Counted from the stretch's first letter, positions 43,811 to 53,724 are shown. The stretch is DNA of 64,000 bases from Sporomusaceae bacterium FL31 (GCA_003990955.1 BIFV01000013.1:147101-211100), one strand, 5' to 3'. Numbers and translations are program-made. The notes: generated from the sequence alone by a model not told the origin.

Positions 43811-45262
43811 ATGACCAAACGTTATCTGACCAGCAATCAGGGGGCACCAGTTGTTGATGATCAACATTCCTTAACTGTAGGGGAAAGAGGGCCTATTCTC
43901 CTTACAGATACTGTTTATCTGGAGAAGATTGCGCATTTTGACCGGGAGCGAATACCTGAAAGAGTTTTGCATGCGAAAGGCGCCGGCGCTTTTGGTTATT
44001 TTGTACCTTATCAATCATTCGCTCACTTGACCAAGGCAAATTTTTTGCAAAATACTGAAAAAGTAACGCCTGTTTTTACCAGGTTTTCGGTAGCCGGTGC
44101 ATCGGTGGGGAGCGCCGATACAGTGCGTGATATTCGTGGATTTGCCGTGAAATTTTATACAGAAGAGGGGAATTATGATCTTGTTGGCAACCATCTTCCG
44201 GTATTCCCATTAAGAGATCCACTGCAATTTCCGGACTTCGTTCATGCCTTGAAGCCGGATCCAGTAAACAATGTTCGAGGAGGGCCAATAGCGGCCAGCC
44301 GTTTTTGGGATTTCATGTCATTAAGGCCTGAGTCCATGAACTTTCTTACCTATTTATTTGCAGACATTGGTACCGTCAAAAGCTATAGAACGATTCAAGG
44401 CTTCGGAGTCAATACCTATAAATGGGTTAATCTGCGGGGGGAAGAAGTATTTGTTCGGTATTACTGGGAACCTTGTGCGGGTGTTGAATGCATAGACAGC
44501 AAGACTGCGGCTCGCCTGGCAGGTACTGATCCTGATGTGGCAAGCAGGGATTTGTTTGATACCATTGCGGCAGGTCAGTCTGTCGAATTTGAAATGCGGA
44601 TACAAACAATAAAAGTTGAGTCTGAAGGCGAGCAGCCTTTTGATATCTTGGACTCTACTTATATTTGGCCGGAAAGTTTGTATCCATTGATTCCGGTAGG
44701 TAGAATGGTTCTAAATAAAAATCCTGAGAATTTCTTTGCGGAAGTTGAGCAATCTGCGTTTTCACCTGCCGCGATTGTACCTGGAATAGAATTTTCAAAT
44801 GATAGGATACTGCAGGGGCGTATCTTTCCCTATGGTGATACCCAAAGATACCGGATCGGTGCAAATTATTTGGAGCTTCCGGTAAATATGCCTAGAAGAA
44901 CGGTTGATAACAAAATGCAGGATGGAGCCATGCGCATCAAATACAACGATGATGTCGCCAACTATTTACCGAATACGCTGGGTAGAGGCTTGCCTATGGA
45001 GGCACCTGAAAAAGGAAATCCCCCAAAGGAATATGTCTCAGGGTGTGTGGCACGACAGGAATTAGCAGGGGACAATTATTATCAGGCAGGGTATAGATAT
45101 CGAAATATGTCAGGAGTGGAAAAGAAACATTTGATTTCAAATATGATAGAAACCTTGAGTCAGGCTTATGAACCTATTCAAAGGAGGATGATTGAACATT
45201 TTATGCGAACTGACCGTGAGCTTGGCACCAGAATATCCCAGGGATTAAAATTAACCCTGTAA
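43811..45262 (+). CDS. katA: Monofunctional heme catalase
   Basis: 483 aa, a small-subunit catalase. The distal His lies in RVLHAKGAGAFGYF, Ser in RFSVAG, and the catalytic Asn in DLVGNHLPVF, a GNH variant known in bacterial clades. The proximal heme Tyr lies in FPYGDTQRYR. The motif after Asn reads VFPLRD instead of the usual VFFIRD, a small oddity next to the active site. It decomposes hydrogen peroxide in the cytosol. An upstream PerR-like box suggests peroxide induction. A hairpin directly after the stop and a terminator at 45352 follow. Confidence 0.93.
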   Translation: MTKRYLTSNQGAPVVDDQHSLTVGERGPILLTDTVYLEKIAHFDRERIPERVLHAKGAGAFGYFVPYQSFAHLTKANFLQNTEKVTPVFTRFSVAGASVGSADTVRDIRGFAVKFYTEEGNYDLVGNHLPVFPLRDPLQFPDFVHALKPDPVNNVRGGPIAASRFWDFMSLRPESMNFLTYLFADIGTVKSYRTIQGFGVNTYKWVNLRGEEVFVRYYWEPCAGVECIDSKTAARLAGTDPDVASRDLFDTIAAGQSVEFEMRIQTIKVESEGEQPFDILDSTYIWPESLYPLIPVGRMVLNKNPENFFAEVEQSAFSPAAIVPGIEFSNDRILQGRIFPYGDTQRYRIGANYLELPVNMPRRTVDNKMQDGAMRIKYNDDVANYLPNTLGRGLPMEAPEKGNPPKEYVSGCVARQELAGDNYYQAGYRYRNMSGVEKKHLISNMIETLSQAYEPIQRRMIEHFMRTDRELGTRISQGLKLTL

Positions 45263-45351
45263 ATAGGCTGCTGCGGGCAGCCTTTGTTGAAAAGCCTGTT
45301 CTAGATCTCCGCAAAAGTAATTACTATAGCTAGGAAGAGATAGAATTTTTT

Positions 45352-45382
45352 AGAAGCTCTAACCAAAAGAGCTTCTTTTGTT
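45352..45382 (+). terminator. Intrinsic terminator after katA
   Basis: 9-bp stem AGAAGCTCT (45352-45360) with 45368-45376, then T residues. The gap 45263-45597 holds no other feature that I can support. Confidence 0.75.
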
Positions 45383-45597
45383 TTGGCTATTTACAATTAG
45401 GGGAAAATATATTAACATCAGTAAAAAAATACTGCTGACCGTAAAAGGTGTTAAGCAGAGTGATACTACTTCTCATTAGTAGTGCGCGATGGTATGATAA
45501 AGTAAAGCTGTATGCGTTGCTCTCCACAAAACAGGCTGCATATATAAGGATAGGAATAACCGTATAAGAAAAACATGTGAGGAAGGACTAATGCCGA

Positions 45598-46410
45598 ATG
45601 AAAATTATTGATGCCCACATTCACTTCTGCCAAGATCCCTATTTTGACCAGATTGCAGAATTAGCGGGCCATAAAAATACCAGTGCGCATCTGAAAGAGC
45701 AATATGCTGCACATAACATTGTTCATGGTGTGGTGATGGGTAACCGGAGTTTGCAGCTGAGCGAACACGACTACCCAGATTATCTTAGCTATTGTATTGG
45801 GCTGGACAGTACATGTTTTAACAAAGAAGAGGTGGTGCAGCAAGCATATTTGGTTGAAAAACATCTGCAAAGCATGAATTGTGTGGGCATTAAGCTATAT
45901 CCGGGTTACAATCATTTTTATGTTTACGATTCGGTACTGGACCCGTTTTACCAACTGGCCATGCAATATAAAAAACCAGTGGCAGTACATACTGGATTAA
46001 CAGCTACGAGTCATGCTCTATTGAAATACAGTCATCCTATGACCTTGGATGAGGCTGCGGTACTCTATCCTCAGGTTCAGTTTGTGATGTGTCATATGGG
46101 AAATCCTTGGATTGTAGATGCTGTCGCAGTTATGGAGAAAAATGAAAATGTAACCGCTGACCTGTCAGGGATTTTGGAAGGTAAGATCAACAGCATGCCG
46201 GAGTTCTTTATAAAAAAGCATGGTTATATTCAATTTATAAAGGACTGGCTGGAATATCTGGATGCCTATGACCGAGTATTATATGGAACAGATTGGCCGC
46301 TGGCGAATATCACCAATTATATTGAGTTTGTTGCGCATATTATTCCAGAAAAGCATCATGATAAAGTGTTTTTTGACAACGCCAACAGGGTTTATAATCT
46401 TGGTCTTTGA
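45598..46410 (+). CDS. Amidohydrolase-2 family metal-dependent hydrolase
   Basis: 270 aa TIM-barrel protein. Metal-site motifs: DAHIHF at the N-terminus, His in VAVHTG, His in CHMGNPW, and Asp in YGTDWPL. This resembles 2-pyrone-dicarboxylate lactonase and decarboxylase-like amidohydrolases. The start is ATG 45598 with GGAAGGA 10 nt upstream; an ATG at 45591 is out of frame. It is monocistronic, and the substrate is unknown. Confidence 0.85.
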   Translation: MKIIDAHIHFCQDPYFDQIAELAGHKNTSAHLKEQYAAHNIVHGVVMGNRSLQLSEHDYPDYLSYCIGLDSTCFNKEEVVQQAYLVEKHLQSMNCVGIKLYPGYNHFYVYDSVLDPFYQLAMQYKKPVAVHTGLTATSHALLKYSHPMTLDEAAVLYPQVQFVMCHMGNPWIVDAVAVMEKNENVTADLSGILEGKINSMPEFFIKKHGYIQFIKDWLEYLDAYDRVLYGTDWPLANITNYIEFVAHIIPEKHHDKVFFDNANRVYNLGL

Positions 46411-46503
46411 CAGGTAATAGCCTAATAGTGCGTTATAAGAGAAGTCGAGTCAATGTAGAAAAGCACTTATTGTAGTAAGTAATACGAAGCTTCGTAGTAT
46501 TAG

Positions 46504-46531
46504 GTCAGCATCTTTTCGATGCTGGCTTTTA
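46504..46531 (+). terminator. Intrinsic terminator
   Basis: GTCAGCATC (46504-46512) pairs with GATGCTGGC (46518-46526), then TTTT. An AATACGAAGCTTCGTAGTATT palindrome-like repeat lies just before it. Confidence 0.7.
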
Positions 46532-46609
46532 AATTTCAGTAGATAAGAAAACATGTCTCTCAAGATCATGAGCATACTAGGCATAGAATAATAACTAAAG
46601 AGGTTGAAA

Positions 46610-47284
46610 ATGCGAATACTTGTAATTGAAGATGACCATATCTTGAGAGAAGCGACGGTATCAATTTTATCCGGGGAAGATTATTTGGTAGATCAAGCGT
46701 CGACTGGCGAAGAGGGACTGTATTTAGCCAAGCAAGAAATTCATGACTTAATTGTGCTAGATATTATGTTGCCTGAGATTAGCGGCTTAGAGATTGTTAA
46801 GACACTGCGAAATAATGGCTGCACTATTTCGATTTTGCTTCTGACAGCAAAGGATAGCATCGATGACCGTGTCATAGGCTTAGAGGCGGGAGCAGATGAT
46901 TATTTGGTGAAGCCCTTTGCTATGCGAGAATTATTAGCTCGAATAAAAGCCCTTATGCGCCGCAAAGGTAATCTAATGATAGACGACCAAATAAATTATG
47001 CGAGCTTATCGTTAAATAGTAAAGTAAAGGATGGCTTTGTTAACGATCAGCCCCTCGGTCTAACCAACAAGGAATATGAAATCCTAGAATTTTTAATCTT
47101 GAATAAGGAACAGATCGTTACACGGGATCAAATTTTCGATCGGATTTGGGGATTGGAATCTGATATCTCGATTGCTATTATTGATATGTATATACATTAC
47201 TTACGTAAAAAACTCATTGTATTTGGTCTGGACACGTTAATTCAAACCGTTCGTGGTGTTGGTTTTATGCTGAAGGAGAATTAG
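46610..47284 (+). CDS. OmpR-family response regulator
   Basis: 224 aa from ATG 46610, preferred over TTG 46604, with AGAGG upstream. The receiver domain (1-115) has the acidic pair EDD, phospho-acceptor Asp in LIVLDIMLPEISG, Thr in LLLTAKD and Lys in YLVKPFA. The C-terminal winged helix (about 130-222) has TNKEYEILEFLI and IQTVRGVGFML. It pairs with the sensor kinase gene that starts 1 nt after its stop codon. The stimulus is unknown, and no target gene is adjacent. Confidence 0.95.
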   Translation: MRILVIEDDHILREATVSILSGEDYLVDQASTGEEGLYLAKQEIHDLIVLDIMLPEISGLEIVKTLRNNGCTISILLLTAKDSIDDRVIGLEAGADDYLVKPFAMRELLARIKALMRRKGNLMIDDQINYASLSLNSKVKDGFVNDQPLGLTNKEYEILEFLILNKEQIVTRDQIFDRIWGLESDISIAIIDMYIHYLRKKLIVFGLDTLIQTVRGVGFMLKEN

Positions 47285-47285
47285 T

Positions 47286-48578
47286 ATGCTCCAACGTACG
47301 CTAACGAGATTGACCGTTATAAATTCATTTGTTTTTCTGATTATTTACTTTTTATTTACTTCAATTCTTTATGGATATCTCTCTTATAGGATATTTGACC
47401 GATTAGATGAAGCTATGCGTTTACACGCAATGGGGTTTAGAATAGTGAACGGAATCGTTATTCCATTTGAACATCCAATCTTTGATCCGCGAATTTTTGT
47501 ATTAATCCATAGTAGGGATGGGCGTACCTTGAATCCCATTCCTTTTCGTGAAAATGAATTGAAAAATATCGATGAGATTACTTCTGATATTGAAGTGAGC
47601 GAATTGAACACAAAAGAATATGCTGGCCATGTTTACAGAATAATGAGATGGCCCTATACCTATCAAGACGACCTTTACGAAATTTCTACGAATTTTCGAG
47701 TAGAATCTATTTTTGTCATATGCATTGTAGATTCTGAGGTGCAATTGCTTCATAACTTTTTATGGCTTATTATCGGTGGCGGAGTTCTAAGTGTCTTTGG
47801 TATTATCTTAGCCGGGTTTTTTCTTGCTAAACGTGCTATGATTCCCATTCAGGAATCCTGGGAAAGACAGCAACAATTTGTTTCGGACGTATCGCATGAA
47901 TTACGGTCTCCGTTGACGGGAATATATAGTAATGCAGAACTGATGCTGCGGTATCCAGATGAGACTATTCGGGAAGAATGCCATAGGATCAATACGATCA
48001 TGCAAGAGACAAAACGAATGATCAAGCTAATTTCAAGTTTACTTACATTGGCGAGATCGGATTCCGGCAAATCTGATTTAAGCTTAAGTTTAATAAACTT
48101 GAGTGATGTAGTTAATGAGGTTGCCAGAAATTTTGAAGTGTTTAAAGAGATCAAATATATCAGTTTCATAACGAATGTTGAAGCTGATGTAAACGTCGTA
48201 GTGGATAAGGATAGAGTGCATCAATTAATTGTAATTTTGCTTGATAATGCCTTTAAGTTCACGCCTGTAGGTGGACAGGTTAGCATTCATTGCTATAAGT
48301 CTAATCGAAATGCCATAATAAGTGTGTTGGATACGGGGGTTGGCATAGCTCCTGAGAGTATTCCACGCATATTTGATCGGTTTTTTCGTGAAGATAAATC
48401 TAGATCAAGGGATTCCGGTGGAACAGGCTTGGGGCTTTCTATTGCTAAGTGGATTGTTGAAAAGCATGCAGGGGTAATCGATGTGGAGAGTGAGTTGGGA
48501 AAAGGGACAAAATTTACGGTTACCATTCCACTATTAAAAAGTAGCAAAGTTATTTCTTACGAAGATAAATCTGTTTAA
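47286..48578 (+). CDS. Membrane sensor histidine kinase
   Basis: 430 aa. Two membrane helices (about 12-35 and 155-180) bracket an extracytoplasmic sensor of about 120 residues without a recognised fold. The kinase core has the H-box FVSDVSHELRSPLTG, N-box DNAFKFTPVGG, and G-boxes DTGVGIAPESIP and GGTGLGLSIAKWIVEKH. It phosphorylates the adjacent OmpR regulator. The linker between helix 2 and the H-box is very short, so a full HAMP domain is not evident. Confidence 0.93.
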   Translation: MLQRTLTRLTVINSFVFLIIYFLFTSILYGYLSYRIFDRLDEAMRLHAMGFRIVNGIVIPFEHPIFDPRIFVLIHSRDGRTLNPIPFRENELKNIDEITSDIEVSELNTKEYAGHVYRIMRWPYTYQDDLYEISTNFRVESIFVICIVDSEVQLLHNFLWLIIGGGVLSVFGIILAGFFLAKRAMIPIQESWERQQQFVSDVSHELRSPLTGIYSNAELMLRYPDETIREECHRINTIMQETKRMIKLISSLLTLARSDSGKSDLSLSLINLSDVVNEVARNFEVFKEIKYISFITNVEADVNVVVDKDRVHQLIVILLDNAFKFTPVGGQVSIHCYKSNRNAIISVLDTGVGIAPESIPRIFDRFFREDKSRSRDSGGTGLGLSIAKWIVEKHAGVIDVESELGKGTKFTVTIPLLKSSKVISYEDKSV

Positions 48579-48647
48579 TAAAAGCAAATAGGCGTTGAGA
48601 AAAATCAATTTAGCCAGTTAAACTAGGACACCCGTAATGATAAATGT

Positions 48648-48695
48648 AAAGAACCAGGAATATCTCAATTCGAAGATATTTCTGGTTCTTTGTTT
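48648..48695 (+). terminator. Terminator after the two-component operon
   Basis: 18-nt arms with one mismatch (48648-48665 and 48674-48691), rich in A and T at the ends. Confidence 0.75.
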
Positions 48696-48762
48696 AGTGC
48701 TTTTGCTGCAATTCAATCCGTTGAAGGTATAAAACTGACACGCTGTGTAAACCCGGATAAGA

Positions 48763-49554
48763 TTAAGTAATTATACATGCTGCACTTTTTCTCACTTTCT
48801 CCCGGTTGACTCCTATCAATTGAGCTACTTGCCTGTATGAGATTTTGCTTTTGGCAATTAGTATATGTATCAATTCCGTCAAGATAAGTTGGTGATCATT
48901 TTTTTGTAAGTCTTCAATTGATATTGAATGGCTCTGTAAGAAACTTTCTAAAATTTCTTCCGAATTCTCGCCAGCTTCATCTACGATATCTAAGAAGAGG
49001 CGTTGCGTTTCTTCTGCCAAATGAAATTTACCAAAACGTTGTATTGCATTGTTTCTATTCGAAGAGAATTGACTAAGTATATTCTCCATTTCGGGCAATA
49101 ACGGAAAAATTTCCACATATCCCATATAGGAAGGATAACTACTCCAGGGATAGTTTGGTGTTGGGCTCAGTTCAGAGCTGAAAGGATTCTTATGTATATA
49201 ACGTATCACGCTAAGCAAATCAGTGTCATCTTCAATTGTCTCGCTGCGAAAACGATCTTGAAAAACATGTCCAATCCGATTATATTTCTTATTAAAATAA
49301 GCCGCATAGGTTACACCAATTCGCTTCATAAACCTTTCTAGCGACTGCTCACCTTCCTGAATAACCACATGAACATGATTATCCATAACACAATAGGCAT
49401 ATAGGAGGCTAGCTGCTCCATCTTTCTTTTGCAGCATAATATCTATAAACTTCTTCTTGTCATCCTCATCCAGAAATACCGCCTTGCGTTCGTTGCCACG
49501 CAACATCACATGATATATTCCTGTTGTACCTTTACTTCTTGCCTGTCTGGCCAC
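48763..49554 (-). CDS. REP-associated tyrosine transposase (RAYT, IS200-like)
   Basis: 263 aa from GTG 49554, where the family N-terminus ARQARSKGTTGIYHVMLRGN begins. The longer frame upstream is REP-like sequence. The HUH motif reads DNHVHVVI, and the nucleophile Tyr lies within GVTYAAYFNKKYNR. IHKNPF and YPWSSYPSY are typical of RAYTs. A C-terminal helix-turn-helix (SYRQVAQLIGVNREKVRK) is added, as in several Firmicute members. It probably nicks single-stranded REP palindromes. REP-like GGGGACG inverted repeats lie directly upstream and at 9.4 kb. Confidence 0.88.
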   Translation of the reverse strand: MARQARSKGTTGIYHVMLRGNERKAVFLDEDDKKKFIDIMLQKKDGAASLLYAYCVMDNHVHVVIQEGEQSLERFMKRIGVTYAAYFNKKYNRIGHVFQDRFRSETIEDDTDLLSVIRYIHKNPFSSELSPTPNYPWSSYPSYMGYVEIFPLLPEMENILSQFSSNRNNAIQRFGKFHLAEETQRLFLDIVDEAGENSEEILESFLQSHSISIEDLQKNDHQLILTELIHILIAKSKISYRQVAQLIGVNREKVRKSAACIIT

Positions 49555-49592
49555 TGCTATCACCCACTTTGTTTTTGCTTGATTCATGGTGT

Positions 49593-49650
49593 CAGCAGAA
49601 CCGTCCCCCACGAAATTTTGAAGTATTTACGATAGGGGACGATTCTTCTG
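49593..49650. repeat. REP-like inverted repeat upstream of the RAYT gene
   Basis: The CAGAACCGTCCCC arm (49593-49608) pairs with GGGGACGATTCTTCTG (49635-49650), 14 of 16 positions, around a 26-nt spacer. It is the likely substrate of the adjacent transposase. Confidence 0.75.
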
Positions 49651-49669
49651 ATTGCTAATATCCTATTGG

Positions 49670-50593
49670 TTATTGATTGTCTTGAATAGTTTCCATTGAG
49701 GATACCACATCTCCGGCGAAGCGAAGTTGTTTATTGCCATAAGTCCAAATGGAGTCATTTGCCTCTGAGCGTAGTGGTTTACCCCAGCTAAGCATTACTT
49801 GTTCTTTTGTCATACCTTTCTCAACATTGCCGTTCTCAATCTGATACCACAAGCTATGGGACCAGCCGAGACTTAGTCGCGGATCTTCGGTAAACAAAGT
49901 TTCTTGCCATGGAGACGTTCCAGTCCAGGCATTAACGGGAATGTTGGTCCAACTGTAAGCAATAGGCAATACTGCTTTTTCTCCATTAAATGAAACAACT
50001 AACCAGATTGGCTCTTGAGACTGATTGCCTGCATATACATCAACCACTGTAACTGGACTGCCGATTGGAATTGGCACTGCCTCAGGTGTTTGATCCGAAC
50101 CCGGAACATACACTCCTGCTAGCTTTCTAAGCTTTGGGTAAACAGTTTTACCTAAAAACTGTTTTCTGGCATTCGTTAGATCTGCTGTTAATACTAAGCC
50201 TTCTAATTGGCCACGCATGGTACGGCCAACCAATTTTTCTCCTGTATCATTTGCCGTCATGTAGACTAGAAACTCCTGCTGATTGGGACCGGCAGGATAA
50301 GGGACAACTTCTGTAACTGTAACCTGCTTTCCAGCATGTTGCGCATAAGGAATACGAACTGATCCGTCCCCTTTAAATCCCCGGGAAGCTTGATCGACTG
50401 TAAAAATATCGTATCCGGCAGATTGCTTATCAGCGGGTAAAGCAAGAAACGTAAAATTATGTCCTGTCCATTGTTCGACGGTTAAGTTAACTGAAGGCAT
50501 CTCATTAGAAGATTCTGCCCAGGCAGAACCGACTGTTCCGAAGGCTATGAGTAAACTCAGTATCAGCAAAAGGCGCAAGGTAAATAGTTTCAT
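49670..50593 (-). CDS. Exported protein with a BamE/SmpA-like C-terminus
   Basis: 307 aa. A clear signal peptide (about 1-26, ending AWAES) precedes a beta-rich region of unknown fold (30-240). The end (about 265-300) reads VEKGMTKEQVMLSWGKP then WTYGNKQLRF, like the BamE/SmpA repeat of envelope proteins. An outer-membrane link would fit a diderm Firmicute. The function is unknown. It lies between two REP-like elements. Confidence 0.6.
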   Translation of the reverse strand: MKLFTLRLLLILSLLIAFGTVGSAWAESSNEMPSVNLTVEQWTGHNFTFLALPADKQSAGYDIFTVDQASRGFKGDGSVRIPYAQHAGKQVTVTEVVPYPAGPNQQEFLVYMTANDTGEKLVGRTMRGQLEGLVLTADLTNARKQFLGKTVYPKLRKLAGVYVPGSDQTPEAVPIPIGSPVTVVDVYAGNQSQEPIWLVVSFNGEKAVLPIAYSWTNIPVNAWTGTSPWQETLFTEDPRLSLGWSHSLWYQIENGNVEKGMTKEQVMLSWGKPLRSEANDSIWTYGNKQLRFAGDVVSSMETIQDNQ

Positions 50594-50704
50594 GATTTCC
50601 TCCTTTTAGTAGTCTGTCGGTAATAATGATTTCTGTCTAGCACAGCTGGTTATCTGCATTAGCGTATTACCCGGCTTTATTGTAGCATAGGGCAATGCGA
50701 GTGT

Positions 50705-50738
50705 CAAAGGAACCGTCCCCGTGACAGAGGTCCTTTCT
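50705..50738. repeat. Degenerate REP-like element
   Basis: AAAGGAACCGTCCCCGTGAC followed by GAGGTCCTTT, an imperfect hairpin with the CCGTCCCC core. The rest of 50594-51050 shows no gene that I can support. Confidence 0.5.
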
Positions 50739-51050
50739 ACTGAGCATTTGGCAATAAGAGTGAACGTTATATTCAAGCTTCTTTGGACAAGCTATCTAAA
50801 AGATTGCAAGATTGCAAGACTGAGGATAGGTGTATAGGCTCAGCCGTATTCTATTCGTGATGTGGATGAAATGATTGTATTCAATCAATAATAGCATTTA
50901 AGAGCAAGGATTTTTTTTGAGAACTATTGTATGCGCATACTTAGCGTGTGCAGTTTTTTAGGAATTGACGAAATGATTGATGAAAGAGACAGCAAAGGCA
51001 GTCTTGTTATTTCAAAATATAACAATGGCATTCTGATGGGAGCTGAAACT

Positions 51051-52709
51051 ATGATATCTTCTTCTAAAATCCGTCGAACATGGGCGGTTTTCAGGTTGTT
51101 TGCAGGTTTTCTATTAGAGATTGCCTGGTATAATCTTATGCGTAAAATATTTGGAGTCAAAATGGAGGCTCGATTACCGGAGCTTTATCGTAATCAGGCA
51201 ATTCGCTTTCGGGAGACTGCTTTGCTACTTCAGGGCCTGATGATAAAGGTAGGGCAATTCTTCAGTACTCGTATTGATGTTCTTCCGGTGGAATATATTT
51301 CAGAATTGACTCTGCTGCAGGATCAGGTACCGCCTGTAAGCAGTAAGCAAATTAAAGAAGTAATTGAGTTAGAACTTGGCAGTAAGGTTGAAGCTGTATT
51401 TGCCGAGTTTGATGAGCATCATATTGCTGCTGCGTCCTTTGGACAAGTACACCAAGCTGTTTTGCTGTCTGGCGAAATGGTGGCGGTCAAAGTACTAAGA
51501 CCAGATATTGAGAAGATTATTGAAATCGATCTTACTGCTTTTCGAAGCGTGATCTGGATGTTAAAGGTCTTTACTAAATGGGAGAAGTATGCAGATTTTG
51601 ATGCTATCTATGCTGAATTTAGTGCTACCATCTGTGAAGAACTTGACTATCGGCAGGAACTGAATCATCTTGAACAGTTTCGGGCGAATTTTCAAGACGA
51701 TCCAATGATTTCTGTGCCAGCTGTTTATCCGGAATATTCAAGACAGCGAGTGTTGACGCTAGAGTTCGTCACGGGGTATAAGGTGACTGATCGTGCAGGT
51801 TTGCTAGCAGCAGGAATTAACCCTAAGACCGTGGCGGGAATTTTACTTGATGCTTACCTCAAACAAGCGTTGATACACGGCTTTTATCATGCTGACCCTC
51901 ATCCAGGTAACTTGTTTGTGAGGTCGGATGGCGGAATTATTTTTATTGATTTTGGCATGGTAGGCAGGATTACAGAGCAGAACAAAAAGGCTGTCCGCAA
52001 ATTGATTAGTGGCGTAATCAGCAGTAATGCCGAAGAGGTTTCCCGTGCACTGCAAGAGCTAGGTTTTATTAAACCAACAGCCAATCTCTTGAGTCTGCAA
52101 AAAGCAATTGCCTTATTATTGATTGGTCTTCAAGATATGCAGTTGGAGGAACTAGGCAAACTGAAAATTGATGGACTCCTAGAAGAATTACGTGAGTTTA
52201 TTTATTCTCAGCCTTTTCAAATTCCTGTACATTATACTTTTCTGGGGAGAGCTGTGGGCACACTTTCAGGGATTGCTACAGGGTTAGATCCCAATATGAA
52301 TATTTTGGCAGTAATTAAACCTTATGCCAAACAGGTTCTTGGTCAAGACCTTTCACCTTTGCAATTGGTTTGGCAGAAGGCAAAACAACTAGCGCTGTCA
52401 GGGCTGGAGATTCCGCCCTTACTAGAGCAGACTTTAAGAGATTTTCGTGCTGGGGATGTCCAGGTCAAGGTGGAAATGGGGCCTGTTTTGAGACAGTTAC
52501 GCTTTCAGGAGACTTTAGCAAATCGCATTATGTGGACTATTTTATTAGCTGGTACTGGAATTGGAGCAGCTGTGGTTTGGAGTAATGGACAAAAAGACAC
52601 AGCCATTTCATTACTATATATCATGGGGGTTTTTGCCTTGCTATTGGTGAATAACCTTTTCAAACGGGCTGAAAAAACACTGAACTGGCATCGTCATTCG
52701 CGTCGATGA
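51051..52709 (+). CDS. ABC1/UbiB-family atypical kinase
   Basis: 552 aa from ATG 51051, chosen for GGGAG upstream and a family-typical length; the frame is open from 50931. UbiB hallmarks: KxGQ in LMIKVGQFFSTR, the Ala-rich loop AAASFGQVHQA, Lys in VAVKVLRP, HADPHPGN and the metal Asp in IDFGMVG. Two C-terminal hydrophobic helices anchor it in the membrane. UbiB proteins are ATPases that support isoprenoid quinone or lipid metabolism. No quinone genes are nearby. The exact role is unknown. Confidence 0.88.
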   Translation: MISSSKIRRTWAVFRLFAGFLLEIAWYNLMRKIFGVKMEARLPELYRNQAIRFRETALLLQGLMIKVGQFFSTRIDVLPVEYISELTLLQDQVPPVSSKQIKEVIELELGSKVEAVFAEFDEHHIAAASFGQVHQAVLLSGEMVAVKVLRPDIEKIIEIDLTAFRSVIWMLKVFTKWEKYADFDAIYAEFSATICEELDYRQELNHLEQFRANFQDDPMISVPAVYPEYSRQRVLTLEFVTGYKVTDRAGLLAAGINPKTVAGILLDAYLKQALIHGFYHADPHPGNLFVRSDGGIIFIDFGMVGRITEQNKKAVRKLISGVISSNAEEVSRALQELGFIKPTANLLSLQKAIALLLIGLQDMQLEELGKLKIDGLLEELREFIYSQPFQIPVHYTFLGRAVGTLSGIATGLDPNMNILAVIKPYAKQVLGQDLSPLQLVWQKAKQLALSGLEIPPLLEQTLRDFRAGDVQVKVEMGPVLRQLRFQETLANRIMWTILLAGTGIGAAVVWSNGQKDTAISLLYIMGVFALLLVNNLFKRAEKTLNWHRHSRR

Positions 52710-53011
52710 TGGAACAGAGCTATAATCACAAATAGTCTTTAAGAGATTCGATTTGTTGGCATCTTGTGACTTGTAACAGTTATAAAAAATTAGAGTCCAG
52801 GCTCGTAGGTAATAAAGTATTTTACTAGATTAGTAGGGAAAATAATTCGGCATATAGAATAATAGCAATATTTAGCAATATTTTTCTTTGAAGAAGGAAA
52901 CTGTGCTTATTGCCGCCGCTATTCTGGATGAAATTGAAGAACCTCCATGTTGATGACCGTTTTGCTGTTTCGGATTAAACAGAAAAATTTAAATTTGGGG
53001 AGGAGATTACT
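52710..53011. other. Intergenic region without a recognised gene
   Basis: AT-rich. It contains only a 16-codon GTG ORF (52903-52953) behind AAGGAAA, which may be a gene remnant or chance. Confidence 0.5.
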
Positions 53012-53578
53012 ATGGGTAAAAAAGTAATTGGTGTTTTTGTCGGCAGCTTGAGGGAAGGGTCTTTCAGTAAAACGATTGCAAACTTTGTGTCGTCATTGGT
53101 TCCCGCAGAATTTGAAATGCGCATGATTGGGCTGGGAGAACTTCCACTGTTCAATCAGGATTTGGAGGAAAATGGGACTGAGCCTGCGGCATGGACGAAA
53201 TTTCGTGATGAAGTGAAGCAAGTGGATGGATTCCTTTTTGTGACGCCGGAATACAACCGATCCATTCCGGCTGTTCTGAAGAACGCACTGGATGTTGGCT
53301 CAAGGCCGTATGGAAAAAGCGTTTGGAATGGTAAGCCCGGAGGTATTATCAGCGTTTCTCCCGGAGGCTTAAGCGCTTTTGGTGCGAATCATCATTTGCG
53401 TCAATCCATGGTTTTTCTAAATGTCCTTTTGCTGCAACAGCCGGAAGCCTATATTGGTAATGTTGCATCCCTCTTAGATGAAAAAGGAGCCGTGACCAAC
53501 GAAAGGACCAAGGAATTCCTCCAGCAGTATGTAAATGCTTTTGTTACATGGGTTAACTTAGTTTCAGGCAATCACTGA
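53012..53578 (+). CDS. NADPH-dependent FMN reductase (ChrR/YieF-like)
   Basis: 188 aa with GGGGAGGAG before the ATG. Flavodoxin-like fold: GSLREGSFSK (FMN phosphate loop), TPEYNRSIPAVLKNALD (FMN ring contact) and SPGGLSAFGANHHLRQSM. Members reduce quinones and chromate in the cytosol using NAD(P)H. It is monocistronic with a terminator. Confidence 0.92.
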   Translation: MGKKVIGVFVGSLREGSFSKTIANFVSSLVPAEFEMRMIGLGELPLFNQDLEENGTEPAAWTKFRDEVKQVDGFLFVTPEYNRSIPAVLKNALDVGSRPYGKSVWNGKPGGIISVSPGGLSAFGANHHLRQSMVFLNVLLLQQPEAYIGNVASLLDEKGAVTNERTKEFLQQYVNAFVTWVNLVSGNH

Positions 53579-53616
53579 CAGGAAATAACAATAGATTTTG
53601 CCGCATTATAAAATCG

Positions 53617-53646
53617 CGCATTTCACTTTTGGTGAAATGCGTTTTT
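53617..53646 (+). terminator. Intrinsic terminator
   Basis: 10-bp stem CGCATTTCAC (53617-53626) with 53632-53641, then TTTTT. Confidence 0.85.
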
Positions 53647-53724
53647 GTTTGTTTAACTTGTAAATAATTTTTTAATGACTGTGATGCCATATTCATTTTT
53701 AAGGAACATTCTATATTGGAAGAT

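Noticed and set aside
43811..45262. Apparent loss of the catalytic Asn in catalase (GNH instead of GNN)
   Set aside because: By alignment with E. coli HPII numbering the catalytic residue is the first Asn of the motif, which is present. GNH variants are known in bacterial catalases.
52903..52953. 16-codon GTG ORF with AAGGAAA before it
   Set aside because: Too short to support, with no recognisable similarity.
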